In this document: positions 17,719-25,614 of the stretch, piece after piece | How positions within the stretch are numbered: position 1 is the stretch's first letter | How the letters are laid out: every line of letters starts with the position of its first letter | Source of the DNA: DASRHT01 sp035293765 | GTDB lineage: Bacteria; Chloroflexota; Ktedonobacteria; Ktedonobacterales; Ktedonobacteraceae | Reading direction: 5' to 3' | NCBI GenBank assembly: GCA_035293765.1 | Contig: DATGMF010000022.1 | Span: forward strand, 1-64,000 | DNA: 64,000 nt | The notes under the pieces: model-generated | What the model was told of the DNA's origin: nothing | Seen by the model: only the letters and a program-made list of their open reading frames with translations | The model's database searches: none | Program-made: the position numbers and the translations under genes

Positions 17719-18538
17719 TCAACGTTTTCCTTGCGAACGGAGTTGTTGCTCAGCTTGCTTATACTGGCGCTCTGCCTCCTTACGTCTTTCTTTGTTCCCT
17801 AGTAAGCGCCACATCTGAATCGCGTCGCTTAACGCTCCCGTATCCAGTGGGTCCTTAGCAAGCTGACTGTCCAAGGCGCTGGCAATCAACCGAGCGACTC
17901 TGGCTGTTTCACTCTCGTTGTACAATAAACGCCCGAAAATATAGAGCTGCTGCATCAAAGCTCTGGTATATCCTTTACCGTCTATCGGTGCTCCTGCCAA
18001 ATAGCTATCGAGCATCATCAATGCAGCAGTCGGCCCTTTCTCAACGGTTGTCATGACCCACTGCATTTCTAATTCAGTGGAATAGGGCTGATAAGTGGAT
18101 GTTGAGTTTGTAGTGGTCAGCCGACGAAACCGATAGCTATACCAATAGGTTCCACGTTCTTGCGTGGGTTGCCACCCTCCCGACGTCAGCCTTGAAATAA
18201 ATCGTTGCAACTCTTGCTGATACCCCTCAAGCTCTCGGCCTGTGGGGGGGGGCGAGTTCTTGACCCAGCCCGACCCTGCGCCCGCGTGGCCATCCATTCA
18301 GCCGCTCAGAACTGGCAACTTCGTAGATGCCATGCTTTCCAATAGAAGATGCTACCCATTTGTATGTGTTGCCACCGAACACTGTATCACCAGCATCCAC
18401 AACGTCTATGTCGCAAAATTCCCAAACATCACCTGCGGCCTGCGAGGGATTACTATTCCCAACTGCTGTTCCACACGCCGCACAGAACTTATCTATACTG
18501 CGAAGTTCACTTCCACAGTTCGTGCAATGCTTTGCCAT
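17719..18538 (-). pseudogene. Zinc-ribbon protein gene with a frameshift at a 9-base G tract
   Basis: The N-terminal part (start ATG 18538, AGGAAG upstream) encodes HCTNCGSEL and DKFCAACG, a four-Cys zinc ribbon, then about 65 residues, and stops at 18227. The downstream part is open in the next frame to 17719 (from TGRELEGYQQELQRF to QLRSQGKR), about 175 residues with helical content. The switch lies at the nine Gs at 18244-18252 (Cs on the coding strand). With eight, the reading would be continuous through QELAPPTGRELEGY, giving about 270 aa. It may be a real mutation, a slippage-controlled gene or a sequencing error. Function is unknown; a TPR gene lies next downstream. Confidence 0.7.
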
Positions 18539-18598
18539 TGGCGTATCTTCCTGACCTATTCGATTTTTCTGCCTTTGCACAGCGCAGCCAGATTTGAC

Positions 18599-18690
18599 GC
18601 GCTCTCATACTTTAAAGTTGTAAATTAGGCATATTTGAGAGCGCCGGCGCTGAAGCCAGAACTTTGAAAGGAAAAATGTCCGGCCCCCAT
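18599..18690. repeat. Nested palindromes between two genes
   Basis: GCGCTCTCA (18599-18607) pairs with TGAGAGCGC (18636-18644). The second arm runs into the perfect palindrome AGCGCCGGCGCT (18640-18651), and the half-copy of the 17.6-kb repeat follows at 18671-18690. It sits between the zinc-ribbon gene start and the end of the next minus-strand gene. Confidence 0.5.
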
Positions 18691-18706
18691 GTTTGCAACG
18701 CCATTC

Positions 18707-19117
18707 TTAAAACCCATGCCTCTCCAATTCGTCATGGACGGCAGACTCGACATCCGATCTAAACTTCGCCCTTTTGAGCGACTCTCCTGCCGTCCCTGAG
18801 AAAACCCCAAAGATGGCAAGAATGATGATGAATTCAATGCCTCCGATGATCCCAGGGAGGGCAAGCAGGAACAATGCCGTTTTGCGCCCTCCGCTCATAG
18901 CGTACCAGGCCGATTCATTCCATGCGCCCAACTTTTTCATCAAGAGAAAATAACCTGCACCGATGCCCACTGTAACAATGGAAACTGCTATCCCTACACC
19001 TCTGCCGACATTGCCACCGCCAGGTGAGAAGAGTATGGGTACTATTACTCCAAATAACAAGTAAAATATAAACTCTGCCACAACAAACCCCGCACCAAAG
19101 CCGATGAGCTTTCGCAT
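18707..19117 (-). CDS. Small integral membrane protein, unknown function
   Basis: 136 aa with three or four hydrophobic segments: about residues 5-30 (GAGFVVAEFIFYLLFGVIVPIL), 42-60 (VGIAVSIVTVGIGAGYFLL) and 82-107 (KTALFLLALPGIIGGIEFII and onwards). The C-terminal 28 residues are soluble and charged (KRAKFRSDVESAVHDELERHGF). GGGGAAGG precedes the ATG. No family recognised. It lies upstream of, and co-oriented with, the broken zinc-ribbon gene, separated by palindromes. Confidence 0.7.
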   Translation of the reverse strand: MRKLIGFGAGFVVAEFIFYLLFGVIVPILFSPGGGNVGRGVGIAVSIVTVGIGAGYFLLMKKLGAWNESAWYAMSGGRKTALFLLALPGIIGGIEFIIILAIFGVFSGTAGESLKRAKFRSDVESAVHDELERHGF

Positions 19118-19417
19118 GTGCCTTCCCCTTTCTGCTGTTGAATCTGGGTTTTCTACAATGCCTCTTGAAATTTATGCCATTGACGACCTTAACTGTCGCT
19201 CGCATTCCGCGAAGAGAGGCTGGAGCAAATATAGCAAGCGCGTTAATGGCGATCACTGCATTGCATACTGCAAATCGCGGAATTATGTAGTTATTGGCTA
19301 TCTTAGCAGATAAAAGTCCTGAGTTCTTGCCATGTTTGTGCTGCTAAGGTATCTTAGCGGCAGTATAGCACATCGATAAATGAGAGTCTACTGATACTGT
19401 GGTAAGGGAGTATGGCT

Positions 19418-19543
19418 ATGACCGCGATTGATCGAACGATTTATCGCCGGATGAAACGCAGCTATACTACAAAAGAGTTAATCGAATATGATTTACCCAA
19501 AGGTAGGAACTGTAGGGGCACCTCCCACGATCTCCCGCGATGA
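19418..19543 (+). CDS. Short ORF, probably the head of a truncated gene
   Basis: 41 codons starting MTAIDRTIYRRMKRSYTTKE with a good AAGGGAG 7 bases upstream of ATG 19418. The protein-like part ends at about EYDLP, and the rest is read from the repeat element that begins near 19510, whose sequence supplies the stop. I read this as a gene whose 3' part was replaced by the repeat. No family recognised. Confidence 0.4.
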   Translation: MTAIDRTIYRRMKRSYTTKELIEYDLPKGRNCRGTSHDLPR

Positions 19544-19680
19544 ATCGGGGAGCCACGGAGCTACCGGTTGCCCTGCGGCAGATGGCTCCCCTGCGGTCGG
19601 ACGGTTGCTTTGCGGTCGGGTTGTGGAACCACGGGAAGGCGATAAATCGCCCGTTGGTCGCGTTAAAACGGGACCCTACG
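19510..19680. repeat. Dispersed repeat block, copy B
   Basis: It begins TAGGGGCACC, contains several short GC-rich near-repeats (GCCCTGCGG, CCCCTGCGG, CTTTGCGG), and ends with the 45-bp segment 19636-19680 that matches 6566-6608 block by block. The terminal CCCTACG provides the stop codon of the minus-strand TPP enzyme. Confidence 0.65.
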
Positions 19681-21466
19681 AATTTTTGTGTGGCAAGATG
19701 CCGGAGACCATCTCTTTGACCGACTCCTTGATAATCCCGCCTTCTTCAGGATCGCCTTTGACCAGAGCAGACGTATAGTTCTTTGCCTGCTCAAAGCTGA
19801 TATGTGGCGGCAATGTGGGCACATCGCCAGAAGTATACGCCTCGTATACCACGGGACGATCTGCCGAGAGCGCCGCCTCCCAGGCTGTGGCAACATCTTC
19901 AGGCTTCTCTACCCGAATCCCTTTGAGCCCTATTGAAGCAGCAAAGCGGGCGTAGGGGAAGTCCGGCAGGTCCTGGGTCGTCTCTAGCTTAGGATTGCCC
20001 TCCTCTATGCGCATCTCCCAGGTGACCTGATTGAGGTCGCGATTATTGAGCACGAGGAAGATGAGGCGCGGATCGCTCCAGCGTTTCCAGTACTTGGCAA
20101 CGGTAATCAGCTCGTTGAGGCCGTTCATTTGCATCGCGCCGTCGCCGGTGCAGCAGATGGGGATATGTGTCGGATAGGCGAATTTCGCGGCGATAGCATA
20201 GGGCACCGCCGCCCCCATCGTGGCAAGGCTGCCCGACAGCGAGCCCATTGTGCCAGGCTTCATGCGCACAATGCGCCCGTACCAGTTGGCGGTCGTGCCG
20301 GCATCGGCGCTTAATATGGCGTTCTCCGGCAGGCGTTTGGAGAGTTCCAGGAATACACGCTGCGGATTCAGAGGCTCCGCAGACTCGCTTGCCCGAGCTT
20401 CGACGACCTGCCACCAGTCTTTAATGTTCGACTCGATCTTTTCGCGCCACGAACGATCAGTTTTGCGCTTGAGATGAGGAATAAGCGCGCGCAACGTCTG
20501 TTTGCTATCGCCAATAAGATTAAGCTCCATAGGATAGCGCAGGCCCAGCATGCGTCCGTCGATGTCAATCTGGATACCTCGCGCCTGGCCCTCCTTCGGC
20601 AAGAATTCGCCGTAGGGGAAGCTGGAACCGACCATCAGGAGGGTATCGCACTCCATCATCATATCCCAGCTCGGCTTCGTGCCCAGCAGGCCGATACAAC
20701 CGGTGACAAAGGGTAGATAATCCGAAAGAGCCGCTTTCCCTAACAATGCCTTTGCCACGCCGCACCCGAGCAGATCAGCAACTTCTATGACCTCATCACC
20801 GGCGTGAAGCGCGCCAGCTCCAATGAGCATGGCAACCTTCTTGCCTTCGTTGAGGATGGCAGCAGCACGCTGAAGATCTTCTTCCGTGGGAGTGATCCGA
20901 GGGTAGCTGTAGCCAATACCGGTGTGGACGGTGTTATGAGCATGCGGCGGCTTCTCGGCATCCAGGTCCTGGACATCTTTGGGGATAATAATGCAGGTCA
21001 CTGTACGTTCGGTGATGGCGATACGCATCGCCCTATCGACCAGTTGACGTATCTGCATCGGACTGGAGGCCATGTGAACATATTCGCCTGCGACATCTTT
21101 GAACAGGTTGAGCAGATCAACCTCCTGCTGGTAGTTGCCGCCAATGGCTGGACGCGCTGATTGGCCCACGATTGCCAGAACAGGCCGGTGATCCATTTTG
21201 GCATCGTACAATCCGTTGAGCAGATGGATCGCCCCTGGTCCCGATGTTGCCAGGCAGACGCCAACTTCATCTGTATATTTGGCATGCGCGGTCGCCATAA
21301 ACGCCGCCATCTCTTCATGACGTACCTGAACAAACTCGAAGAGATCTTTATTGCGCTCTAGCCCTCCCAGGATGCCATTAATGCCATCGCCAGGATAGCC
21401 GTAAATGCGCTTGACTCCCCATGCGGAAAGTCGCTTTAACAAAAAATCGCTAACTTTATCTCCCAT
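19676..21466 (-). CDS. Thiamine-pyrophosphate-dependent enzyme, pyruvate oxidase / acetolactate synthase-like
   Basis: 596 aa from the family-consistent start GDKVSDFLLKRL. Domains are an N-terminal Pyr domain (YGYPGDGINGI, then the catalytic Glu in VRHEEMAAFMA), a central nucleotide-binding-like domain, and a C-terminal PP domain with GDGAMQMNGLNEL binding Mg-TPP. No regulatory subunit gene is adjacent, which argues against biosynthetic acetolactate synthase. Pyruvate oxidase (PoxB-like) is the more likely subtype. Starts at 21541 or 21598 are also open in frame; none has an ideal ribosome site. A divergent MarR gene and a 15-bp palindrome immediately upstream suggest repression. The stop codon comes from a dispersed repeat. 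Confidence 0.85.
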   Translation of the reverse strand: MGDKVSDFLLKRLSAWGVKRIYGYPGDGINGILGGLERNKDLFEFVQVRHEEMAAFMATAHAKYTDEVGVCLATSGPGAIHLLNGLYDAKMDHRPVLAIVGQSARPAIGGNYQQEVDLLNLFKDVAGEYVHMASSPMQIRQLVDRAMRIAITERTVTCIIIPKDVQDLDAEKPPHAHNTVHTGIGYSYPRITPTEEDLQRAAAILNEGKKVAMLIGAGALHAGDEVIEVADLLGCGVAKALLGKAALSDYLPFVTGCIGLLGTKPSWDMMMECDTLLMVGSSFPYGEFLPKEGQARGIQIDIDGRMLGLRYPMELNLIGDSKQTLRALIPHLKRKTDRSWREKIESNIKDWWQVVEARASESAEPLNPQRVFLELSKRLPENAILSADAGTTANWYGRIVRMKPGTMGSLSGSLATMGAAVPYAIAAKFAYPTHIPICCTGDGAMQMNGLNELITVAKYWKRWSDPRLIFLVLNNRDLNQVTWEMRIEEGNPKLETTQDLPDFPYARFAASIGLKGIRVEKPEDVATAWEAALSADRPVVYEAYTSGDVPTLPPHISFEQAKNYTSALVKGDPEEGGIIKESVKEMVSGILPHKNS

Positions 21467-21602
21467 TTGCGGACTCAACCTTTCTCTTCTGGCAACATTA
21501 TCCATACGGTGAAACCGTCGAGTGATAAAAGACTCAAACATTCCCCACCCGCCCCTCATTACCGGAGGCAAATTCGCGGATAAGAACCATACTGGCATTT
21601 TC

Positions 21603-21617
21603 TATCGTATTACGATA
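21603..21617. promoter_or_regulatory. Probable MarR operator
   Basis: Perfect palindrome TATCGTA-T-TACGATA between the divergent TPP enzyme and MarR genes. A TATATT hexamer, a possible -10 for the TPP gene, lies just upstream on the minus strand, so the site would cover its transcription start. A half-site (GTATCG) recurs at 21729-21734 in the MarR leader. Confidence 0.6.
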
Positions 21618-21744
21618 CAAATATAACACGATCAGAAATAACCAGACGGTTACTCTACCATGTATTGCCCGCTTCGCTTACAATAGGCGAAGAATCTTTT
21701 ATATGAGCCTTTTACCATCCCATTACACGTATCGAGGCAACGAA

Positions 21745-22179
21745 ATGATGACGAATAGACATGCTAACATTGATAGCACTGATTACCAGGCTCTGGCCGA
21801 GTTCCGTTACCAGATCCGGCGCTTTCTGCGTTTTAGCGAGCAGATGGCGCGTTCGGCGGGGATTGAGCCGCAGCAGCATCAGTTACTGCTGGCCGTTAAG
21901 GGGCTGCCTGAGGACAGGGATGCCACGGTGGGGGAGATTGCGCATCGTTTGCAAATTCAACACCACAGCACCGTCGAACTCATAGATCGGCTGGTGGAGC
22001 GCGGCTTTGTCGAACGCCAGCGCGACGAGAGCGATCTGCGGCGGGTCATCGTCAATCTGACTCCTGCGGGGGAAGAGATCCTTGAAGAACTCTCAAGTAC
22101 TGCGCTCGCCGAACTGCGTTCTACCGGGCCTGAGCTTGTGCGGGCCCTGGGTTCGCTTATTGCCCGTAAACGCTCTTAA
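21745..22179 (+). CDS. MarR-family transcriptional regulator
   Basis: 144 aa from ATG 21745 (GAGGC upstream); the frame is open back to 21703 without a ribosome site. A winged helix-turn-helix is visible: ATVGEIAHRLQIQHHSTVELIDRLVERGFVERQ as recognition region, then RDESDLRRVIVNLTPAGEEIL for the wing with the family D-x-R-D/R pattern. Flanking helices (EFRYQIRRFLRFSEQMARSAG and the C-terminus) form the dimer interface. MarR proteins are ligand- or redox-responsive repressors. Its divergence from the TPP enzyme and the palindrome between them make that gene the likely target, with autoregulation possible. Confidence 0.9.
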   Translation: MMTNRHANIDSTDYQALAEFRYQIRRFLRFSEQMARSAGIEPQQHQLLLAVKGLPEDRDATVGEIAHRLQIQHHSTVELIDRLVERGFVERQRDESDLRRVIVNLTPAGEEILEELSSTALAELRSTGPELVRALGSLIARKRS

Positions 22180-22385
22180 AAAAGAACATGCCATTACTGA
22201 AACCATTTAGCGCCTCCAGACGAGATGATGTATTGAAACTAGTGACTGAAAATATAGCGTGTTACTGATTTTTATAGCGTTTTATGACACCAGTTAGATG
22301 GTCAAAAATTCCTTGCTGGCAAAATTCCTTCAAAAGGCAAGTCCTGGAAGCTTGCCACATCTATTCCCGTGTGATATTGTTTGCA

Positions 22386-22434
22386 TAATCACATGAAAGA
22401 ACAATTGACAATCATATGACTTTCATGTTATTAT
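22386..22434 (+). promoter_or_regulatory. Promoter with flanking operator dyad for the XRE gene
   Basis: TTGACA (22405-22410) and TATTAT (22429-22434), 18-bp spacer. Inverted half-sites TAATCACATGAAAG (22386-22399) and CTTTCATGTTATTA (22420-22433), 13 of 14 positions complementary, bracket the -35 and cover the -10. This is the arrangement of an autorepressed HTH gene. Confidence 0.75.
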
Positions 22435-22456
22435 CACATATGAATAGAGGCTCTCT

Positions 22457-22666
22457 ATGAATTTGCAAGACTATCGTCGCCGCTTGGGATGGTCCCAGAC
22501 CGAATTAGCCCGTCGGTCTGGATTGAATCCTACGACGGTGAACAAGGCAGAAAGAGGTGAGGAAATTTCCGGGAACACCGCCGCGAAGATTGCGGAAGCC
22601 TTCAGTGAGGCATTGGGCGTGCGCATCTTTCCTGGTGATATTGAAGGGCTGAACATTAAAGTGTAA
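22457..22666 (+). CDS. Small XRE-family regulator
   Basis: 69 aa, nearly all helix-turn-helix: LQDYRRRLGWSQTELARRSG, then NPTTVNKAERGEEISGNTAAKIAEAFSEAL. GLNP in place of the usual GVS turn is acceptable. AGAGG lies 6 bases before the ATG. A dyad overlapping the promoter (22386-22433) points to self-repression, as in phage, plasmid or toxin-antitoxin control. It leads the accessory island with the unknown 113-aa gene and the TnpB relic. No toxin was recognised next to it. Confidence 0.88.
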   Translation: MNLQDYRRRLGWSQTELARRSGLNPTTVNKAERGEEISGNTAAKIAEAFSEALGVRIFPGDIEGLNIKV

Positions 22667-22687
22667 CGTGTTGAATGGAGAGGATGA

Positions 22688-22769
22688 GCCTACGCGCCAA
22701 CGTAGGCCCCCTGTAGAGAGACTAGTGTGTAAAACCCAATCTAGCCTCTTCACACCGCTAGCATAGCGG
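22688..22769 (+). ncRNA. Structured leader or small RNA candidate
   Basis: Hairpins in a row in a gene-free 144-bp gap: GCCTACG-cgccaa-CGTAGGC (22688-22707), GTGTG with CACAC (22725-22729 and 22751-22755), and CCGCTA-gca-TAGCGG (22755-22769). It lies between the XRE gene and the 113-aa gene. No known RNA family is recognised. Confidence 0.35.
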
Positions 22770-22810
22770 GAGGAGAGCCAGAAGTCAAGCACAGAAAGGA
22801 AGCTTGCGTC

Positions 22811-23152
22811 ATGGCACAAACGCTCCAGATCGGCCATTCTACCATTGTTCTCACCGATCACAACGACGACTTTCACGACGGTTATTCGAACGGCTACCTG
22901 TACTATTATGATGAGCGACATCGCCCACCATTTCCGCTCACTAGTGACACCATTACAACCTTCATCCAAACCAATATGACCGATCCTCACAAATCGCACA
23001 ACTGGAATGCTGGTTTCATCACTGGATGGATGGAAGCCTTGTATGAGAATGATCCTCACACCTTTTGTAGCTTACCACCACAGAGCGGTCAGGGGCAAGA
23101 GAGGCATACCGAGCTATCACCACTGCCTGTTTCCGTTTTGCAGGAGGCATAG
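22811..23152 (+). CDS. Hypothetical protein of the accessory island
   Basis: 113 aa, family not recognised. It is rich in aromatic and His/Asp residues (DHNDDFHDGYSNGYLYYYDERHRPP). A SNGYLYYY and NAGFITGWMEALYEND pattern suggests a small globular fold. There is no transmembrane segment. AAAGGAAG stands about 9 bases before ATG 22811, so expression is plausible. It sits between the XRE regulator and the TnpB relic and follows a structured leader. Such proteins are often cargo of mobile islands, but I cannot assign a role. Confidence 0.6.
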   Translation: MAQTLQIGHSTIVLTDHNDDFHDGYSNGYLYYYDERHRPPFPLTSDTITTFIQTNMTDPHKSHNWNAGFITGWMEALYENDPHTFCSLPPQSGQGQERHTELSPLPVSVLQEA

Positions 23153-23172
23153 AAAGAAAAGAGAAGGAGAAT

Positions 23173-23200
23173 GGGAAACGGTATCGTCCACCCGTTTCCC
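23173..23200. repeat. Hairpin between the 113-aa gene and the TnpB relic
   Basis: Perfect 9-bp stem GGGAAACGG / CCGTTTCCC, 10-nt loop, no U tract. It could be a terminator-like stop for the 113-aa gene or the left-end subterminal palindrome of an IS605-type element. Confidence 0.4.
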
Positions 23201-23273
23201 TAATGAGGTGAACAACGTGCAGCTAGTTGAGCGAAAAGCGCGAAGTTAAAGAGCACAGGGAGGGCAAGCGATC

Positions 23274-24230
23274 ATGAGCATGCGGGAAAAGCAGGCAGCA
23301 CGCAAAAACAAACGTGCGAAACACGTCACAGAACCACGTCACATCACGCGTGCGGCCACACGTATCCGGCTGACCGATGTCAATGCGGGAAAGCTTGCTG
23401 CTCTTGATACGCTTGCCCCTGTCTATCTGACCCTCTGCCAACAGTATGTCACCTTCTTTTGTACAGAAGAACTTCCAGATAAGTTACGTGATCCGCTCTA
23501 TGAGACACCTCTTTCCGAGCGCCGGCACCGCGTTGCCATGATGCAAGCAGCAGGCATTGCCAAGTCGTGGAGAAGTAACCGAGCCAATGCGTTGCGCGAC
23601 TACGAGAAGCAGCAAGAGCAGTACCAGCAACGACTTGCAGCATACCAGGAACAAAAGGCGCGGGGCATGCGCGAAAAAGGTGAGGAAGAGATCAAGGAAC
23701 CAAAGGCCCCTGTCTGGCATGAATGGAACACCCCCACCCTGCGAGAATGGTGTCTGCAAACGAATGCCAATGTCGCTAAGCTCGAACCTTCAGAGGACAG
23801 CAGTTTTGACTACTGGTTGACCGTGGCAACCCTGTCGAAGGGATACCCCATCAAGATCCCTGTGAAGCTTGCTGACTACCACAAAGAAGCACTCAAAGAG
23901 AAAAAGCTCAATAGCAGTGTCTCACTCAACAAGCGGAATGCTGCGTGGTGGTTAACGGTCACCTACGATGAGGACATCGCCATTGCCACCGCGCCTGATG
24001 CCCCTGTCGGCGGTTTCCAGGCACATGCAGACCACAATGCGGCGATCAATCTCAGTCGTCGCGTAGGGGATAAAGCTCTTGGGGCCTGCCATGGCAGAGA
24101 TGCCATCAAGTCCTTGCTTCTGAAACGACATGAAGCATGGAAACAGGAACATGGCTTCGCTGTGAGTCCGAGGGTAAAAAGCAGGAAACGAAAGCGTTTT
24201 GTGTCATCTGGACGCTCACTCGTCATGTGA
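23274..24230 (+). pseudogene. TnpB (IS200/IS605 OrfB)-like protein with an in-frame loss of the catalytic core
   Basis: 318 aa, uninterrupted. The N-terminal helical part and the wedge-like part (TLSKGYPIKIPVKLADYHKE, NSSVSLNKRNAAWWLTVTYDE) are TnpB-like, and the C-terminus has GFQAHADHNAAINLSRR, the block that carries the last RuvC Asp. Between APDAPVG and GFQAHADHN, the first RuvC Asp, the RuvC Glu and the CxxC zinc finger are missing. I estimate 140-150 residues lost compared with a usual length of 400-470. It cannot be an active RNA-guided nuclease. GGGAGG precedes ATG 23274. A recognisable right-end motif lies about 90 bases after the stop. It is either a relic or a dead, retained RNA- or DNA-binding derivative. 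Confidence 0.8.
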
Positions 24231-24338
24231 GAGGTTGCCCGTAGTGTAACCTGCCGCCGAGTCAGTTGCTTTGTAAACCGGCGTAGCTTAATCCAGAAAA
24301 GCAAGCGGTTAATAGAACGTTAGATTTTTTGGAACTAT
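24231..24338 (+). mobile_element. Right end of the TnpB element, possible guide-RNA scaffold
   Basis: After the TnpB stop come pairings AGGTT/AACCT and CGCCG/CGGCG. The motif AGATTTTTTGGAACTAT at 24322-24338 is also found at 40726-40742. In IS605-type elements the 3' end of tnpB and the right end encode the omega RNA. The exact boundary is not proven. Confidence 0.5.
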
Positions 24339-24472
24339 GTGGGTTGACGAACATCCCATTGTAACTCTCTTGTAATCATACGGGCGAGACGTATTGCCAA
24401 AGGTACGTTCAGCGAGTAAAACATTAGTACGGTAAAATATGCTACGATACTAAGCATATTGTGCAGGATAAG

Positions 24473-24505
24473 AGGGCCGGAGGAACGAACGACTCTGGCC
24501 CTTTT
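24473..24505 (+). terminator. Terminator-like hairpin before the aldo/keto reductase
   Basis: AGGGCCGGAG pairs with CTCTGGCCCT (one G-U pair), 10-nt loop, then TTTT. It ends 24 bases before ATG 24530, so it may insulate the gene from the transposon-side transcription or act as an attenuator. Confidence 0.6.
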
Positions 24506-24529
24506 CAACTCTCCTGTCAGGAGCTATGT

Positions 24530-25339
24530 ATGGAAAAGCGGAAGTTAGGCAAAACGGAATTATCGGTACCGGTGGTTGGAATGGGAACGTGGAGAACGTT
24601 TGATGTATCGGGCGAACCGGCGCTGAAGAATGCGCGTACGATTGTTGACGCCGCGCTCAAAGCGGAGGCAAACTTTTTCGACTCGTCGCCGATGTATGGC
24701 GCTGCCGAACATGTGCTGGGCGAAACTTTGCGCGGGCAGCGCGCACAGGCCATCATCGCAACCAAAGTATGGGCCTCGACCAGAAGCGAGGGAGCCGCCC
24801 AGGTCAAACAGGCGCTCTCTTTCTTCGACAATTGCATCGACCTCTACCAGATCCATAATCTGGTCAACTGGCTGGAACACCTGGCGCTCCTGGAACAACT
24901 GCGTGATGCTGGCAAGGTGCGCGCAATCGGCGCAACCCACTATAGCAGTTCAGCATTTAAAGAGCTGCGCACGGTAATGAAAACCGGTCGCATCACGGCT
25001 ATTCAAATCCCCTATAATCCCATACAGCGCGAAGCGGAGCGCGAGATCCTGCCCCTGGCCGCCGATCTTGGCCTGGGAGTAGTGGTAATGCGTCCTTTTG
25101 CAGAAGGCGCTCTGTTGCGCAATCCTCCTTCCGCAGAGGCGCTCAAGCCACTGGAACCCTTTGGCGTGACGACCTGGGCACAGGCTCTGCTCAAGTGGGT
25201 CTTGAGCGATGAACGCTGTCACGTCGCCATTCCTGCCACCTCCCGTCCACAGCGTATCACGGAGAACGCTGTAGCCGGAAATCCGCCCTGGTTTGGAACT
25301 GAGGAACGAGCATATGTTGCTCGCCTTGCGGCTACTTAA
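24530..25339 (+). CDS. Aldo/keto reductase
   Basis: 269 aa from ATG 24530, with AGGAG 6 bases upstream. The frame is open further up but only through a hairpin. The NAD(P)H-dependent TIM-barrel reductase motifs are complete: D51 and Y56 in FFDSSPMYG, K79 in IIATKVW, and H109 in YQIHN form the AKR tetrad. Cofactor-loop residues near the C-terminus (HVAIPATSRPQRITEN) match the family's IPGT.. segment. It is shorter than typical 300-330 aa members but not truncated at either end. The substrate is unknown. It stands alone between a transposon relic and gene fragments. Confidence 0.92.
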   Translation: MEKRKLGKTELSVPVVGMGTWRTFDVSGEPALKNARTIVDAALKAEANFFDSSPMYGAAEHVLGETLRGQRAQAIIATKVWASTRSEGAAQVKQALSFFDNCIDLYQIHNLVNWLEHLALLEQLRDAGKVRAIGATHYSSSAFKELRTVMKTGRITAIQIPYNPIQREAEREILPLAADLGLGVVVMRPFAEGALLRNPPSAEALKPLEPFGVTTWAQALLKWVLSDERCHVAIPATSRPQRITENAVAGNPPWFGTEERAYVARLAAT

Positions 25340-25419
25340 AATATGACAGAGGGTGTCATGAACGCTTCAGTACAATGAGGCTGAAAATAAAGGAAGTAGG
25401 AGCAAGGAGAGGATCAGCG

Positions 25420-25593
25420 ATGCGTTATGGTTTCGTTCTTCCTGGCGGCGACATCTGGACAATTCCTGAAATGGCAGCAGAGGCGGAAGCTGCCGGATGG
25501 GATGGTGTATTTATTCCTGATTGCATTTCAATCGATACTCCTGATTATCCGCCTGGGCAACGCCTCAACTTGCCTGAAGGTTTTCAGGCGTAG
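25420..25593 (+). pseudogene. N-terminal fragment of an LLM-class oxidoreductase
   Basis: The start has AGGAG upstream and MRYGFVLPGGDIWTIPEMAA, then EAAGWDGVFIPDCI, the first strand and helix of a luciferase-like monooxygenase. Homology ends after about 40 residues, and the frame then runs through unrelated sequence to a stop at 25593. Intact members have about 300 aa. Confidence 0.7.
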
Positions 25594-25614
25594 CTCTATG
25601 GGATTTGTCGCAAT

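Noticed and set aside
19676..21466. Assignment as biosynthetic acetolactate synthase (ilvB)
   Set aside because: No ilvN or other branched-chain amino acid gene nearby; sequence fits the oxidase-like branch better.
22457..23152. Toxin-antitoxin pair (XRE antitoxin plus 113-aa toxin)
   Set aside because: The 113-aa protein shows no toxin motif and the genes are 144 bases apart; kept only as a possibility.
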